Positions 10,930-22,029 are shown, numbered from the stretch's first letter. The stretch: DNA of 64,000 nucleotides from Vandiemenella viatica (GCA_031002005.1 JARYHS010013630.1:30033504-30097503), one strand, 5' to 3'. Translations and numbers: made by a program. The notes: generated by a model from the sequence alone, not told the origin.

Positions 10930-12510
10930 GCTGCAATTATCACTATACGTGAACTTTGGCTGCGAGTATATAGATGAGCATAAACTTGGTTACAATATAG
11001 AATATCTGTGGTAGTAGGAAATAATATTATTTCTGAAAGCAATATTTAACTCAGCTAAAACATAATATTTTTAAATGCTGATATGGAGGATTCCACGTTA
11101 ACCGTGGTACCGAAAATTTAAATGGATATATAACAGTTGTAACGTTAAGAAAGCTGATATTATAATCATTATGTGTAATTTTTTTTTGGCGATTTTATGT
11201 GTAAACTTTGCCTGGGATTATATAGCCAGGTATAAGCTTTGTTAAGGATGTATCTGTGGATATAATGAAAAATATTGTTTCCATGATACTTAACTAAAAA
11301 AAGTTTATTTTTAAATGTGGATACCGAGGATTGCAACATAACCGCGGTGCCATAAATTTATGTAAATATAGCAGTAATCTACGACTTAGTCCTCTTGGAA
11401 TTGTGCTGAAATATAAAAATTCGTTACCAATAATCACAGCATCTCAATTTTTCTGATTTATTTATTTTTTGTTGTTTGGATATTGATTTTATTTTATGTT
11501 GATACACCATCAATTATTCCTGCTTTAAAATAGAAATTTACGTGAATTGGAGCTACTCTTGATTTCAAATCGTCGTATCATTACTGTCATTATTTCAGTC
11601 AGATATAATTAATCCATAAATGTCGAGATGTGATCATGGTACAGTTTATGTAGTAACGTGCATGTAACTGAAACAATTATTTCTGAGTGGCAACATTATC
11701 GCAAGTTGTGAATCGCTTGAAATGCAACCTGACAGCTGAAATGATGCTTTGTTATAGGCCTAAGAGACGATGCCTGCAGCTTTATAATCTACGCGGTGTA
11801 GCATTAGGATATGAAACATTTTTAATTTAAGTTTCTTTCAATATAGCCGTATTTTCTATGTAATTATTTCAGTCGCATGTAAGTACCTGGCGAAACAACA
11901 GCCTGGACCAGATGACAATTGACTCGTTTTGTTTAGCATCAGGCATAACGGGTTTAGTTTTAAAATTTACGCAGTGTAGAATAGAATGTTAGGATGCCTA
12001 GTTATATTTGAAATAAAAATTCGTTACCAATAATCACAGCATCTCAATTTTTTCTGATTTATTTATTTTTTGCTGTTTGGATATTGGTTTTTATTTTATG
12101 TTGATACACCATCAATTATTCCTGCTTTTAATTAGAAATTTACGTGAATTGGAGTTAATCTTGGTTTCAAAACGTCGTACCATTATTGTCATTATTTCAG
12201 TCAGATATAATTAATTCAAAAAATGTCAAAATGGATCACGGTACAGTATATGTACTAATGTGCATGTAACTCAAGCAATTATTTCTGAGTGGCAAAATTA
12301 TCGCATGTTGTAAATCGATTGAAATGCAACCTGGACAGTGATGACAGCTGATATGCTTTGTTATAGGCCAAAGGGATGATGCTTTTAGCTTTATAATTTA
12401 CGCGGTGTAGCATTAGGATATGAAATTTTTTTTATTTGAGTGTCTTTCAATATATCCGTATTTTCTATGTAATTATATGAGTCGCATGTACCTGAATTTT
12501 CGGATGCCTA
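10930..12510. repeat. Internal direct duplications in the Helitron
   Basis: A segment beginning AAAATTCGTTACCAATAATC at about 11,420 recurs at about 12,020 and stays similar for some 450 bases (period about 600). A smaller, more diverged duplication (period about 235) links 10,930-11,110 with 11,195-11,345; both contain a rearranged GTGGTACCG/GCGGTGCC stretch after ACGTTAACC or ACATAACC. Confidence 0.75.
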
Positions 12511-12909
12511 GTTATATTTGCACGTTATAGCCACGAGACATATTAATCGAATAAAGTACTTCCAAGTATGTGCAATTCCGCACAAGTCATTATGAAAGAA
12601 GTGTGTTTTATTACTTGCTGATATTTATAATAGCTGTTTTTCAGACATCGCTCTTCGAGAAAAAACTGAATTTGGTATTAAGTATTGGCTTATTGTGGCT
12701 GTATTGTACAGCGTTCAAGTAGCAATTTTGTTCCAGAGACAAACTGTATAACAGTCTACCAGAGACAATACATGTCTTCAACTTTTTCAACTTTCAACTT
12801 TTTCGTAATTCAACAGACCTGTTACGATTCAAGTAAATGCTGATTATACTTGATTCACGTATTCTTTTTATTTTGAAGTACTGCGGTCCAGAAAAATGAA
12901 TCGCAGAAG

Positions 12910-12928
12910 TAAAAAAAAAAAAAAAAAA
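12910..12928. repeat. Poly-A run
   Basis: About 18 consecutive A residues inside the Helitron. Confidence 0.9.
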
Positions 12929-13438
12929 GGAAATCCTAAATTTTGTCAGGTCTCTTTATGAAAGGAGTGACCGTCTGAATGTGTATAACTATCTGTGGTC
13001 TACAGTTTCACATTTCTGACGTTTTTTACTGACTTGCTTCTTCCCATGGTACATATTAGTCGTTAGCTACTTCTGCAGATGTTGATCAGAAACATTAGCT
13101 TTAAAAATTTGGAAACACCATGTAAATTGATGCTGTAGTTTTTGCGTTATTAGAGATCAAGCCTCACTACAAACGCAGCTTGCTTACAGATTTATAATAG
13201 TATAGATATGCGAAAAAATTTAAATTTCGAGTGCAATAAAATACTTCTTCCGCCAACCTATTTAGGTCGCAATGACCGGAGGGATAAGATTAGAGAAATA
13301 AGATGCCGTACTGATACTTATATGTATTCCTTCTTTCCTCTCACTATTCTGGATTGGAATGGGCGGGTTTAGGATTGGTGCTTAGTACCCTCTGCCACCC
13401 ACAATGTTTGTGATTTCCAGAGTATGAATGTAGATGTA

Positions 13439-13615
13439 GATTGGTTAATTTGTTAGTGGAAGGAACAGTCGAAGGTAAGATCTGTATAGGAGGACAGAGA
13501 TTAGAATATATGAAGAAAATAATTGAGGAAGTGGGTTTGTAGAGATGAAGAGGTTAGCACAAGATAGGAAGGGATTGAGGATTATATCAAACCAGTCGAA
13601 AACTGATGACAGCAA
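13439..13615 (+). pseudogene. RTE-type LINE, C-terminal tail and 3' end
   Basis: After the LINE-B target duplication the RTE tail resumes: LVEGTVEGKICIGGQRLEYM and KKIIEEVG, followed by a typical ending with AACTGATGACAGC (about 13,600). This matches the usual C-terminal end of RTE elements and closes the element that began near 1,490. The exact 3' boundary is not marked by a clear target duplication. Confidence 0.7.
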
Positions 13616-14634
13616 AAAAACTACTACAAATCCTATCCAGCAAGCTTAGAACTATGATAAAAAAATGCAATATAAAAGAAAGATACATTACAAAAAGCAT
13701 TTATAAAAAGCGATGTAACGAAATACAAACTGTAAAAACTGAAAATTACAATTGTATTATAAAATATAGACAGCTATTATGTAAAAGTATCTATATGTAG
13801 GCTGGAGAGCACGCATCATTCGTTGTTAACCCAGCCCCATTCGGGGAGAAATGAACTGAGAAATAATTTTTTTAAAAAATAGACTACCGAAATTCGCCAG
13901 AAGATGAGGTCGAAGTTCGCATCACATAGGAGCGCTCTCCCTGTGGTAATTTATTCGTTGGGGACCTGATAAACCGAAAACTCCTTTTTTCTTTTGTTTT
14001 CTTCCTATCGTTTATATTCACTGTTCTACTTTTAATAAACTACTGCACTTTTATCTGTTCCTATATCTGCTTGTGACTGATCCTTCTTAATTTTGATGGA
14101 AGACGAAAAATTATTTCTCCGCCCAATTTAATTCTATTTGTCCAGTGACTTGTTGTTAGTTCCTATCTGACTTTTCTCCTTCTTCGTTTAACTGACCTCT
14201 ATCCGTATAGCCTGAAAGGAGTATAATTATTACGCATGCCTAAATAAATGTTTTTTGGATAGTAATGGTAGGAATTTTTTAATCTTGCATTTGTAATAAC
14301 ATTTTAGAATATTATTTAGTTGTGAGATTTATCAGCTTGTGACTGTCGATCGAATGCTCTAGTCTAGAGTGACATCGAACAGATCATATGATTTAGTCAT
14401 ACACAGGGAACTGGAGAAGAATCAGTGATTAGCGTATTGTTTCAGAATGCTGCGGCCAAGAGGGATTATTCCGAGAGATCACAGTATTCTCATATGTTCC
14501 TAAGCAGATCTATTTTAAAGTACAAACTAAGAGTGATAGTCAATCGAAGCAAGCTGTGGGAGTTAGTCATCAATTGTATTTTGCTTCACACATCATCGAC
14601 GTCGATGTTATTATATGCGGAACAGAATTGAATT
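13616..14634. other. No recognisable gene
   Basis: AT-rich sequence. A frame of 64 codons at 13,606-13,800 is Lys/Ile/Tyr-rich and has no recognisable domain. The stretch CCAGCCCCATTCGGGGAG (13,832) forms a short inverted pair but is isolated. Nothing else stands out. Confidence 0.5.
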
Positions 14635-14725
14635 CAGTTACGGGGAGGAATTTGGCCTTGGTTTTTGCCTGGCATGATTTTGGGAAACCAAAGAAAAACA
14701 GAAATCTGTAATGTAGGAATGGAAA
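14635..14725 (-). repeat. SINE family 1 fragment, degraded
   Basis: GAGGAATTTGGCC and TGATTTTGGGAAACCAAAGA correspond to the body of the SINE at 657-855 and 20,192-20,384. The tRNA-like head is not recognisable. Confidence 0.5.
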
Positions 14726-14784
14726 TTGAAGACGCATGCTACTAATCCCACGCCCCATTCTTATCGCGTACCCACCGCATTTTA

Positions 14785-14965
14785 ATTTAATTGCGATGGG
14801 TAGCACTCTCCGGTGGCAATTTACATACACCAATTCTTCCCTTGCTTTGTTTCGCCTTCTTTTGCCCTCTGCAAATTTCAACTTCAAATTATTTCAGCAT
14901 TTTTGGTAATTTATTCGTAATTTCTCTTGGTAACTTGGAACTCAATTTGGTAACAGTATTGAATT
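14785..14965 (-). repeat. LINE-A 3' end fragment
   Basis: CTCCGGTGGCAATTTACATAC followed by TTTGCCCTCTGCAAATTTC (one gap in the body) matches the 3' UTR and last codons of LINE-A copies at 23,608, 37,860 and 43,620. It is 5'-truncated to under 200 bases. Confidence 0.75.
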
Positions 14966-15560
14966 ATAGGCAGAGGACGACTATAAGGCGTGAGAAAGTT
15001 ACGAAGTCAATTTTTAGGAAGTTGTAATCAGAGTCAGTCGTCAGTGGCTAGCAGCCCATCATTAAGATAGACGTGGTAAATTATCAAGGTTAGCAGGATA
15101 CATGTGGTCTACAATGTTGAAAGCCAGTGTTCGGCAGCAGATGTATCAAGGGTGTTCTGTCACAGTTTTCTCAGCCACTTAGGAGCCAGAAAAGTTCTGC
15201 CACAGTTTTTACAGCAAATCAGGAGGCTAGACGACCTTCACGGCAGGTAGGTTCATAATGAGCTGGGCTCCATCAGCTGTCTCGTAGTGTTACTTCCTCT
15301 CACACAGTTAACATGGTAACTCTCTGCCATGTCTTCCCAATAGTTTGATCTTGACAAAGTAAAGGATGTTGGTAATGTAATATTTAATAGTTATATTCCA
15401 ATTAATTAGATTGTATTTAAGTGTTATATATATTTTTGTTTTCAGATTGTCAAAGTGTTATGAATATTAACAGTAAAGCAGGTGGGAAAACCCACAACCG
15501 AAAGAATACAATACGTTCCTTAAAACGAAGGGGAATGAATAGATGTAAAATCTACATCCT
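14966..15560. other. No recognisable gene
   Basis: Unique-looking AT-rich sequence between a LINE scrap and the Polinton-like region. I see no conserved motif or terminal repeat. Confidence 0.4.
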
Positions 15561-15599
15561 TAACGCTATTGCATAATTTGCTCGTTATTTTTTTCTTCG

Positions 15600-16200
15600 A
15601 AATGTATAATTTTTTCAGAGCTTGCTATGAACAATTCTGCAGTTCTGGAATTTGGCGTCTACGGAGTCGGGGTTGCCAACAGTATCGTCGGTGCAACCGA
15701 AATTATCAATGTGTCTTCCTCAGGATATACCGTGAGTGGGCCTACCACTTTCGAGTCTCAGAATTATTGGTGAGTTTTATATTATTTGTTTGATAAGTAA
15801 CTTGTTCATTCGACTTTTTTCTGTTTCATAATCGGGTTTACAATGGCTTCGAAGGAGCAATCGATATAGAGTCTATTTTCAACATCGTCATGGCTTCCGT
15901 TAACGGGCTTACCAATATAGCTACTGACAGGGAGTATCTGAACGAATGGTAAGGTTTTTAATGTAACTACTTTATTTTGTAAATATGTAACGAGTTAATT
16001 TGACGTTACTACAAGACTGTTTCTGTTGTTACAGGGTCATCTACAAACTGGCTCTTCTGCTCCTCATGTATGGAGTCCAACAATATCTGTGAAGGACGTA
16101 TACAGATCCAATCTTTAACAGTGAGGTCATCAGATCCTTCAAACGGTTTCCAGCCAATCACAACATTAACCAGTATAATATCCAATTCGAGTGATCCATG
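15600..16200 (+). pseudogene. Exon-like open frames upstream of the DNA polymerase remnant
   Basis: Two short protein-like stretches occur: MNNSAVLEFGVYGVGVANSI (15,627-15,686) onward to a GTGAGT, and DIESIFNIVMASVNGLTNIA (about 15,870) onward to GGTAAGG near 15,953. The second can be continued across a possible 80-bp intron ending TTGTTACAG (16,034) into EWVIYKLALLLLMYGVQQYL. A polypyrimidine tract precedes the AG. I do not recognise the protein. It could be another gene of the same Polinton-like element or part of a host gene. The short possible introns argue mildly for the latter. Confidence 0.35.
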
Positions 16201-16539
16201 TTAATTCTTGAAGAAAGAGAACCTTCTTTTGCTAGCAGAATATATTACGGGACCATTCAAAATTCTGAAAACTTTAGAAAGCCTTCATCAATGCGTGCTT
16301 TCAACTGTAGGAAAATAATATTCGCGACATGGTCACTAATCCGTCTACCCCGGCTGTAAAATTTCAGGATGGATTGATTAATGACTTTAAATTACAGAAG
16401 GAACAACATTTAGAAACCGCCCGAATGTGCTTTTCAATTAAGATGCTCAGATCACAATTAGTACTTATATAGATATTTGGTATAAAGTCTATGTGCAGCC
16501 AGATATTATTTAAAAAAATAGTGAGTTTCAAGACAGAGA

Positions 16540-18310
16540 AAGTGGCAAAGTTCTTGATAGAATCACCAGACTCCGTATTAACATTTCAGAATTTGAACCA
16601 TTCAATCGAAGGAATTCCTATGTTCCTCTGCCGCTCGATATCTATAGAAAGAATGCATTAGTCAATGTTGAAAACAAAGACGAAATATGCTCCCTATGGA
16701 CGATTCATGGATCTCAAGTAAAAGCGCTATCTGCAAAGAGTTATTACATATAAAAAGTATGCTCCAATGTCCCTTTCGATTTCAGTAATACCGAGTATTC
16801 AGTGAAACTCTCAGATATACCGAAATTCAAGGGGCAGAATCCAGACTACACCATCAATGTATTCTGTATGGAGAAAATTAGTAAAGATCCTTGCATCTGA
16901 ATGCAGACAAATTGGATAACCACATAAACATCCTGATTTCTGACGTTAGTGGTAAATATATGTCTGTTGGATCATGAACCTATAATGGTTAGTTAGATCA
17001 TCTGTATCAAAGCATGAAGCTATTGTCCACATTTGTGATAGATATTTGCAAAATGTATGGAGTAAAGATCACTTGGAGTGCTATGAGATTCATTGCTCAT
17101 GGTTGGACGCTGTCAGAGTCGATATACCCGGGAAGACAAAACTTTAAAGTTTAAGGTTTCTGTGCACCAACAAAGTGAACCATTCACCGTTTCGCTTATT
17201 TAGAATATTTGTTGAAACCCGTTGATACCTGCAGTCCTCACCCAAATTCATCCGACACTACAGCAGTCCAGAGACACAATCCTTTTGCTGTGGCATACCA
17301 GGTCGTTTGCGCATAAGGCTACCAGCTGAAACGATTCGACTCATCCTTGGGGGAAAACCCTGAGAAGTTACTAGTAGAACAACTCGTTAAACTAGCCCGT
17401 GACTTTGGTGAAATTTGCAATGGGGTTATTCCTCTTGTAATGACAGCTGATGAAGAACCACAATTTAGCCCTGTTGCAGTATTCCACACCTGTGAAGGTA
17501 TTGTACAAGGAGGCTATTAAGGTTCGTGATCATTACCACATCACAGATGAATTTAGAGGAACTGCGTATGACAACTGTATTTTACATTTCAGAGTTAAAG
17601 TTATGTACTCATCCATTCCATAATTAGATGCGCACTTGATTGTTAGAGCATTAACACAATTCGATAAAGGATGAGATGGACGTCGTGAGCATTTAATATC
17701 GATTTCTAAAAAGATTATTGGTATGTCGAACACATTTTGGTTCCTGGACTGGTGCCGTTTCATGCAGTAACCATTAGAGAATCTGGTTGAAAGCCTTGAG
17801 GAACGGACTCGTGCATTATCCGTGCAAATTTCACGAACCTCAAGAAGTTTCAGTTATTTAAGTGAAAAGGAATCTTCGCTTATGAATACATGGATTCAAT
17901 GAAGCAGCTCTCTGACAACATGCTCCCTCCAAAGTCAAAATTTTATAGTCCATTGTCGGAGTCAGGAATTTCAGACGATGGTTACGTACACTGGACACAA
18001 GTGAAGATGGTTTTCTAGGTCCAGAGCTTGGGTGAATATACATGGCTGTACATGGGGACGGATGTTACTTGTGTATTTGTTAGAAAAATTTAGATGCTTA
18101 TACTTGAAGAAATACACACTGGATCACGCTCATTACTTCACAGCCCCAGGCCTTTCGTCGCAGCCTACGTTAAGGAACAGGCATGTTGAGCTGGACCTTC
18201 TGACAGATGTTGACATGCTGCTCTTTTCGTGGGGGTATTTACCGACGCGTCGCTAGGTACATGACAGAGTACAACGACGATGTGTTTGAGAATTGTAAAT
18301 GTACTTCAAC
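16540..18310 (+). pseudogene. Protein-primed type-B DNA polymerase (Polinton/adintovirus-like), N-terminal and exonuclease part
   Basis: Many short blocks in shifting plus frames align in order with the long polymerases of Polinton/Maverick elements and related arthropod viruses (DNA_pol_B_2). The blocks are the start (IDIYRKNALVNVENKDEI type region near 16,630), VKLSDIPKFKGQNPDYTINV (16,803-16,862), a His/Cys zinc-ribbon-like stretch near 17,010-17,110, the segment before the exonuclease (LLKPVDTC, 17,211), SKFYSPLSESGISDD (17,935-17,980) and HAHYFTAPGL (18,125-18,154), then TDVDMLLF. At least eight stops or frame changes are visible, so it is a fossil. It breaks off near 18,310, where unrelated sequence begins, and the palm resumes near 19,225. 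Confidence 0.8.
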
Positions 18311-19224
18311 ATGTAGTGATCAAGGTCGATCACTTGCCTAAATACCTCATACTTTCATACACAGTATCCAGGGTGGGCGACCATGAAATAGTTAAGCAAT
18401 AGTAGCTATGACCTGAGAAGTAACACGCCAATCAGCAAGTCCCTAAGACACCAATTGCCAAGTGCCTGTTATTACTAAAATCTGGTAAAGTGACTTCATA
18501 CAGCAGGTTAGCGAGTAGCATTGCCCTCTTCACACAGTGGTGATAGGAAGTGGAAGTATTTATTTAAACCCTGTGGACAGGGGTCTGTCGGGCTCTCTAA
18601 GAAAGTTTTTCAATGTACCACATTGATGCTAAGGGCGTCGACGCCGGCGCCGCCGGGGCGGCAGTCGCAGACGAGAAGATGATGCTAGTTGTCTAATACT
18701 AAGGTGGGCTCTACTGCGGTAGGGTCAATAATTTGGTCGAATTCATGTGGGCATAGTCTTGTAGAGAACATTATCAATATTCCAGTTAGTTTGTACTGCG
18801 AGGCGCCCACAAGTTACAAGCTCGCCTAGTCTTGACCCGATCTCTAAAGTTGTGTTATAAAGCCAATTAAACATTGTAGATATTCACATATGCCATCAGT
18901 CATTTCTCCTGTAAATAAATGTGTAAATATTGTAACTGCCGTTTACAGTACTTTAACCTCCATTCCTATATTAATGTCTCAAGATACTGGGCCATAAAAC
19001 CTGTTAGGGGATGCAGTAGGGACCTACGACGAATATTCATATCAGAACCATGGCCAAGATCTACGCTCGACCCTTATCCACTGCTCCAATAGAAGCTTAC
19101 CCTGTCCGCTCTTGTCGATAAGCTGACAGGGTCACTACAAACGTAAACAATTTGTACAGCCAAAGCTATTACAGATTATATACTCTCTGGAAAGTTTGGA
19201 TGGTTATGACCAGCGGAAATCACC
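18311..19224. other. Non-coding segment interrupting the polymerase remnant
   Basis: About 900 bases with no recognisable protein separate two consecutive parts of the polymerase fossil. It includes a GC-rich patch (GACGCCGGCGCCGCCGGGGC, 18,640). It may be an inserted element, but I could not identify matching ends or a target duplication. Confidence 0.4.
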
Positions 19225-19600
19225 AGCATAGGTTTCATGAACGTTGTAACCAACTTGTCTAGGGATTTCGTTTTGGAGGTAGACCTGACGATTCCCAGCG
19301 GACCAGAAGTTATGCCCGGATCACAAAGCCACTGTAGGTTTTACCCTACCCAAACTGATGACCACATTAGATAAAAAAGTACGGTATGTTATCCATTACC
19401 TAGTCCACCAGCAATGTGAAGACTTGGTGTTGCAGGCGACCAAAAACCACCGCATTATTTCTTTCAACATTCACCGTGGTTGAAAGAACATATATCTTTC
19501 AATATGTGTTCTCGCCGTTAAGCCAAATGAGACTTTGAGTGAGACGTTTTCAAGCTTATGAACAATTCAATTTTCGGAATATAATGGAGAACTGGTGTCC
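19225..19600 (+). pseudogene. Type-B DNA polymerase remnant, palm part
   Basis: DFVLEVDLTIPSG (19,266-19,304), SPWLKEHISFN (about 19,475) and DVFKLMNNSIFG (19,546-19,581) are in the order expected for the palm of protein-primed family-B polymerases. KLMNNSIFG is the Kx3NSxYG-like motif. Stops and frame changes occur between them. This is the direct sequel to the blocks ending at 18,310. No downstream catalytic DTD motif can be seen, so the gene is also truncated at its 3' end. Confidence 0.7.
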
Positions 19601-19855
19601 TTTGTTTGATCTCCAGAATATTGGACAGCAAACTGAAACTTGCAGGCATCCTTTAGTCAGAGTGTTCGGAATGAATGGCTTCCGGCATTTCATGCAATCA
19701 GTTTTTAATCTGCACCAATCCCTGATATTGTATAATACTTTTCTTGGACAACCTGTCTTTTTCAGGCGTGCAAACAGGGGGGCCACTGTAGATTGTCAAA
19801 TGTTCCCTAGATGTTCACAAGAATGCCCACCGTTCAGTATTTGATACTGCTAATA
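19601..19855. other. No confident assignment
   Basis: Open on both strands for about 75-100 codons but without a recognised domain. It may be the last, unrecognisable part of the polymerase or flanking DNA. Confidence 0.35.
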
Positions 19856-20580
19856 ATTATTTCCATCGAGCGATTTATGCAATCTTCTGTCGACTTTCCC
19901 ATTCAATACCCACATTGACTAAGATTTGTTTACTTGAGATCCTAATGGTTTTGTAAATTCTTGCATAGCATCTTCCTCTGGACTTTGTCAAGCAAATATG
20001 ATACTCAGCAACGATCTGGGTAGAATTACCACTCACTGCTTTTATAAATTCTATGAACTCTACTCTGGAATAGGCATTTGTTCAGTAGTCTACATAGGAC
20101 AGGCTTAATTTTATTATTAATTCCTGGCGGACATAGGCTGAAATTTCATCAGGACCGAGGGCCTTTCAGTTTTTCATTTGGTTTATCGATTGGCTTTATG
20201 CCACGTCGACATCGAAGTCATTAGATGCGGGACAAGGAACTTGAAGGAATTCGGCCATCGCCTTTTGGAGGAAGCATCCCGGCATTCACCTGGAGTGATT
20301 TCGGGAAACCATGGAAAACTCAAATCTGGATGCCCGTACGAATATTCGAACCGGCGTCCTCCCGATTGCGAGGCCAGAGCGTTAGGTTTATCGATTATTT
20401 CTTCTTCAGGTGTGAAATCAACACCCTACTCTTCACTCCAGCAAGGCTGCCATATGTTTCTTTTTATTCTTCCGTATTTCCGACAACTTAATTTTTATTA
20501 ACTCCTCTGCTGAATCTATCCAGTTCGTGGGTATGTGTCCATTCGATCTCGTGATTGTGGAAAGAGTAGTGGGAGGTCAA
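19856..20580 (-). pseudogene. LINE reverse transcriptase N-terminal fragment, split by a SINE
   Basis: The minus strand near 20,150 encodes GPDEISAYVRQELI, which resembles the APGPDGIS motif at the start of LINE reverse transcriptases, followed by further RT-like sequence to about 19,860. The upstream part lies on the other side of a SINE (20,397-20,580). The SINE's duplicated target GGTTTATCGATT shows that the two parts were once contiguous. The fragment is degraded and the LINE clade is not clear. Confidence 0.5.
20192..20384 (-). repeat. tRNA-derived SINE (family 1) with 12-bp target duplication
   Basis: Same family as 657-855. It is flanked by the perfect direct repeat GGTTTATCGATT (20,180-20,191 and 20,385-20,396). 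The 3' end is on the left (GGCTTTATGCC). The tRNA-like head on the right is slightly truncated. Confidence 0.9.
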
Positions 20581-20817
20581 ATTTTCCCTGCAGCTTTTTT
20601 AATGATCGATCTTCACTTGGCATCTTTCAATCTGTTCAATATGCAAGATTTTTAGTAAAGTTTGATTAAAGTTAAAGGTTATTCTGAAGGCTTCATAAGC
20701 ATTTTTAAGTGCACAGATCCCTGCAAAGAGAAGTTTAACTAATATCAGTAGGCTTATTATTACCTGAATCCTACGAGATGACGTTAGAACCATTTCTGAG
20801 ATAGCTAAGCTAAAAAT

Positions 20818-20876
<59 letters not shown>

Positions 20877-22029
20877 AAAATCGCATTACAAACTTGAAAA
20901 GCAAATCATTATCTACATACGAAATTTCATCCAAATCGCTAGAGCATTTTCCGAGATCGTCTGGTTTACGACCTCATGAATTGATTTTAAAGAAAATTGC
21001 TATTAATGTGTTAAATAGAAATATTAAGGATAATCAGGGATTAATTAATGGTGCAAGATTAGTGGTAATTCTCATAGACAAATACATCGTCTGTCTTAAA
21101 TTAATTCACTCCGATAAAACTAAGCTCTTACCTCGCATTAACCTCACACCAACAACCCTGCCTTTCTATATCATAAGAAAACAATTTGAACATCAAAAAA
21201 AGGAATAGGTCAGACCCTTCAAAATGCAATATTATATTTATCAGAACCTGTTTTTTTTTCGTATAGATACATGTATGTGGCTTTTCCACGAGTTTTTGGA
21301 TTGATTAATATTTATTTTTGTGTTCTATATACATACGTTCATAAAATCAACGATTATCACATTGTCAAATATTTACTTTTGAAATGTTTTACAATTAAAT
21401 ACGTAATATGTAATGGTAACGGCATTTCACTGTTATTTAGTATTTAATTTTAACGACTTTTTACTGTGAAATTGATATTTATTACTACTCTTCAAAATAA
21501 AATACCTTTCATTAATAAATACTTGTAATTACTTATTTCCTCATTATTATATTACCATTCGGTGATTGATAATGATATTGTGCGAAATATTCGCATGGTT
21601 CAGTTAGTATACATGAATTGTTCGATTAAATATATGCGTACCTTGAAACCAAAGAGATGATATTAGTAGGCTTCTTGGCATGCTTCTTGGTACCTGAATC
21701 GTCTACGAGATCACGTTAGAGCTGTTTTCGAGATACCAAGAGCAAAAATTGTTCGTATTTTGTAAAATTGGTTTTAGGTAATCTTAAAAAACAAAACGTT
21801 ATCTAAATATCAAATTTCATCGAAACCGTAGGAACCATTTCTGAGATTGTAAATATATATTTATATACAAGAATTGCTCATTTAAAGATATAAGAATACC
21901 TGTGTGACCTATCTTCGCTCGGCATTTTTCGATTTCTTTTCAGTATGCAAGATTTCATCAGTAACCTTAGAGAAGTTTTTGAGAAATTAATTTTATCTAT
22001 TTATAAGAGTTACTCATATAATAGTATTG
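20581..22029. repeat. Mosaic of dispersed repeat R (Helitron-like ends)
   Basis: TACCTGAATCGTCTACGAGA and GAGATACCAAGAGCAAAAAT (21,690-21,750) recur near 26,720-26,785 and, diverged, at 20,761-20,815. TATACAAGAATTGCTC (21,865) recurs near 26,655. CAGTATGCAAGATTT also occurs twice (20,637 and 21,938). Short end-like motifs such as TTCAGTTAGTATAC (21,600) resemble Helitron 3' ends. No protein is visible. Boundaries of single copies are not resolved. Confidence 0.55.
20821..20871. repeat. Homopolymer of 51 T
   Basis: An uninterrupted run of 51 T inside a copy of repeat R. The related copy near 21,755 has only mixed T-rich sequence at this place, so the run expanded in this copy or reflects an assembly artefact. 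Confidence 0.95.

Larger units (their letters stand above)
10325..13206 (-). mobile_element. Helitron (minus strand) with N-terminal gene remnant
   Basis: On the minus strand the element begins TCTATACTATTATAAATC at 13,206 and ends CTAG at 10,328-10,325. An imperfect GC-rich hairpin lies just inside the 3' end (10,332-10,352). The host LINE-B reads GGAGAA then TATGCG across the site, that is, insertion between A and T with no duplication. One short frame (10,902-10,672) resembles the start of Helitron Rep/helicase proteins. No Rep HUH motif or helicase motifs are visible, so the copy is internally deleted. The interior is AT-rich with two internal duplications. Confidence 0.8.
9918..13438 (+). 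mobile_element. LINE-B, 5'-truncated copy, itself split by a Helitron
   Basis: The insertion is flanked by the direct repeat GATTGGTT (9,910-9,917 and 13,439-13,446), with the RTE frame continuing across it. Coding starts mid-protein in the RT thumb region: EYKINNSPVDTVDSVKYLGV, then ERVHRRAARFVTYCY. It stops at 10,324 where the Helitron begins and resumes at 13,207 as the C-terminal tail and 3' UTR, ending in GATGTAGAT-type repeats. The same family appears on the minus strand at 43,771-45,402 with a much longer RT. The family belongs to the CR1/Jockey group by its RRAARFV tail. The exact clade is uncertain. Confidence 0.85.

Noticed and set aside
20599..20934. Minus-strand frame of 111 codons with a poly-Lys tract
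   Set aside because: The lysines are just the 51-T homopolymer read on the other strand, and the rest has no protein-like pattern.
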